From positions 56,446,758-56,510,757 of the forward strand of contig OX485805.1 in the NCBI GenBank assembly GCA_950295325.1: DNA of 64,000 nucleotides, given 5' to 3'. This stretch comes from Polytrichum commune. Taxonomy: Eukaryota; Streptophyta; Polytrichopsida; Polytrichales; Polytrichaceae. Shown here piece after piece: positions 61,836 through 64,000 of the stretch. Within the stretch, counting starts at the first letter, position 1, and every line of letters starts with the position of its first letter. The notes beneath the pieces were generated by a model. It worked only from the letters and a program-made list of their open reading frames with translations, did not search any database and had not been told where the DNA came from. Both the position numbers and the translations under genes were made by a program.

Positions 61836-64000
61836 GCATTAATTCTTCATGAATCCTTCTCGTCCATATTGGAAAACTATCTCATGATTCTAAGACCATA
61901 TCTTCAATGCGAATCACCTTATTTTCACGGTTCATGGTATCTCTACCTTAATTGCACATGAAGAAGGCAAAGTGGAAATCGCCAGATTCGGAGTCTTGAG
62001 ATAATTGATTGTCTGCCACATGGGATCCTAGTCATTTTGATCAGATCGAACCGAATCCACACCCACCGTCATCCACATCTTACACACTACCAGCCTCAGT
62101 GCCAATGAAGGCACATGTGGCCTTCACAAAATACACCACATTGGCCACTCAACATGCCTTGAGTTCCACTCGACCATAATCTCACATGGTGGATTTCAAT
62201 GCACATGTTCATCACGAAAGTCCGGGGGCAAACTTATTGCGTACATCCAATAAAACGTTGAACAACATCTCCAACTTATGAATGATCTTGTAGAAATTAC
62301 ATGGTTTTTGTTTTTTGTTTTTCTTCAAATATGTGCCACATCATGCTACTACGAAGCAGATAGTTACATACCAATTATGCGTATGACGTAAGAGGATTAC
62401 ATTACACACCACTAGGTCTACTTTTGGTGTGATTATCATATAGTACACCACCCTTTAGGAATTCGTGATGTTAGTCTATGGTGATGGCCATCCATGCCAT
62501 CTGGGGACAACACGTGGCTGTCATCTTTGGTAATTTGGGCACTACGATGAATGTAGTGATATCAAGGTTTTAGTGTTCCATGTTACAATTGTAGTGTTTC
62601 AATCACTACCGACATGTGAGTCCTAGGCAATCATCTTGCGTTGGTGAAAGAACAATCACTATGGATCTATGACAGATCTGCATAATTTTCAATGACGTAG
62701 GACAAGTTTCTAGTGATGAAGGCTAATTGATGAAGGCTCGTATGCTCATAGTGAATGCATCAGTGGATCGGAATGTTAATAGGTATGCTACATGGATGTT
62801 CTCAATTTGTTTCAACCGTAAAGAGCAAGGTGGAAGTATTTTGATCTATCCCAAATACAGTTTCTCCAAAAATGCAACCAAATCTAGTTCCACATCGCTC
62901 CTCATCTTCTGAAGAAAAGTTCGTTGTTTTGTTTATATATATGTCTCCCCTAGAAAGTGTTCGTCATTACATAAGCTTGGTACATTTGACAAGAAAAAAT
63001 ATGATCAAGTAGGATATGTCAGGAATCTAGAACGACTCCCCAATTGCAATCAAGTGATCAACAACGTTGTGTCTCACATTGAGTTGTGCCCTATCAATCC
63101 AAAACATGAGGCATCATAGCTAGATGCTTAGCTATTGCACCATTTATGTGTATAATTAGAATGATTTAGTGCACCAATTTCATGTTCGATCCATGTTGGT
63201 TGCCCATAGGGTCTTACTTTCCTTATCTTACTCACATTCAATATTCAACATTCAATAGATGTTTAAGGTCTAGTAGGGTTTCTAGGTACACCAATATATT
63301 ATGAACTAGCTTTGCATTCTCTCTTTGAAGAGTTGAGTTATCCTCTGCAATCATGAGTTGTACGTGAGTTCAAGCTAAGTTCCGAGTACATGTGACTCAC
63401 GAGTTGCCTTTAAGGTCCACTTGTGATTCTTCCACAAACGAAGGTTCACCAAAAACACCATACTTTGTACTAAGATTTGATGTAACATTTTTTTAATTTT
63501 TTCCATGTGTCAATGTCTATATGTACTTTGCCACTTGTAATAACACGTGATGTATGTGGCACCCTTATTGACACTTTGTTTATGATTTGTACTTGATTGT
63601 TGAATGGCATTTTTGGTTGTGACCTATGAACCTTTATATACTTATCAAGTATCTAATGGAGAGAAATTGTATGCCACAACTTCATGCAAGCTGCCAACGA
63701 ATTTCTACCAACAACAAATAGTTAGTTAAAAGCAAAAGTTTGATTAAAATTAGAAATAGATTGATAATCAATTAATATTGTATGGTTTAAAATAACAAAT
63801 AAGTACCACTAGTTCACTAGTTAATTTAATTAGCAAAAATGTAGCAATAATTACTTAATATAATATGAAGACAAAGCATGTATAAAATGTGAAGATTTTC
63901 TAGTGCCTTGTGGACCAAGAGATCTCCCCATGTTAGTACATAATATTTTGATTGTATTAAATAACATAATGGGGAGACCTTCCGATTCACACTTAACATA
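61836..64000. other. Intergenic, nothing recognised
   Basis: About 2.2 kb with no gene, RNA or terminal-repeat signal that I can support. AT content rises toward the end. Confidence 0.5.

Overview
This window looks like nuclear DNA of a land plant. The reasons are: genes split by many GT-AG introns; a proline-rich, apparently GPI-anchored phytocyanin, a family confined to plants; telobox motifs beside a translation gene; and plant-type Copia, PIF/Harbinger, MITE and SINE elements. I cannot name the clade. The DNA is AT-rich, repeat-dense and gene-poor.

Only three protein-coding genes can be supported over their whole length. A phytocyanin lies on + at 17,201-19,673 (2 coding exons, 293 aa). 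A ubiquitin-fold, elongin-B-like protein lies on - at 23,080-24,157 (3 exons, 97 or 99 aa). A cytosolic lysyl-tRNA synthetase lies on + at 45,422-51,458 (15 exons, 620 aa). A terminal exon of an unrecognised protein is likely at 15,891-16,162 (-), and a weaker exon candidate sits at 22,009-22,182 (-). The block 15.8-26.1 kb is the main gene space and 45.3-51.5 kb is the second. No operon-like or pathway link between the genes is evident.

Layout: 1-10.3 kb holds foldback and MITE copies with no gene. 10.36-14.56 kb is a dead Copia retrotransposon on the minus strand, itself hit by a 79-bp CACTA-type MITE and a 169-bp tandem duplication. 15-26 kb is gene space whose introns and flanks carry tandem and palindromic repeats. 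27.27-30.71 kb is a structurally complete PIF/Harbinger transposon (TTA target duplication, two opposed genes) killed by nonsense changes. 32-35 kb holds a MITE cluster, one member of which contains an internal-deletion derivative of that Harbinger. 37.1-37.4 kb is an array of short hairpins that share one loop sequence. 38-44 kb holds further MITEs and a CCCACCCATG minisatellite. 52.5-56.8 kb holds nested MITEs, a PIF-type element, an element with 27-bp perfect inverted ends and a tRNA-derived SINE with target duplications. 57.45-61.84 kb is a 1.73-kb segment duplicated in tandem, with a 929-bp transposon in the second copy only. 61.8-64 kb shows nothing recognisable.

The most unusual signal is the hairpin array at 37,097-37,419: at least seven near-adjacent stem-loops keep a loop close to YTGTCTAA while their stems change on both sides in a compensating way. 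I found no known family that explains it. Family names and structures are from reading the sequence and from memory of the families; no database search was run.
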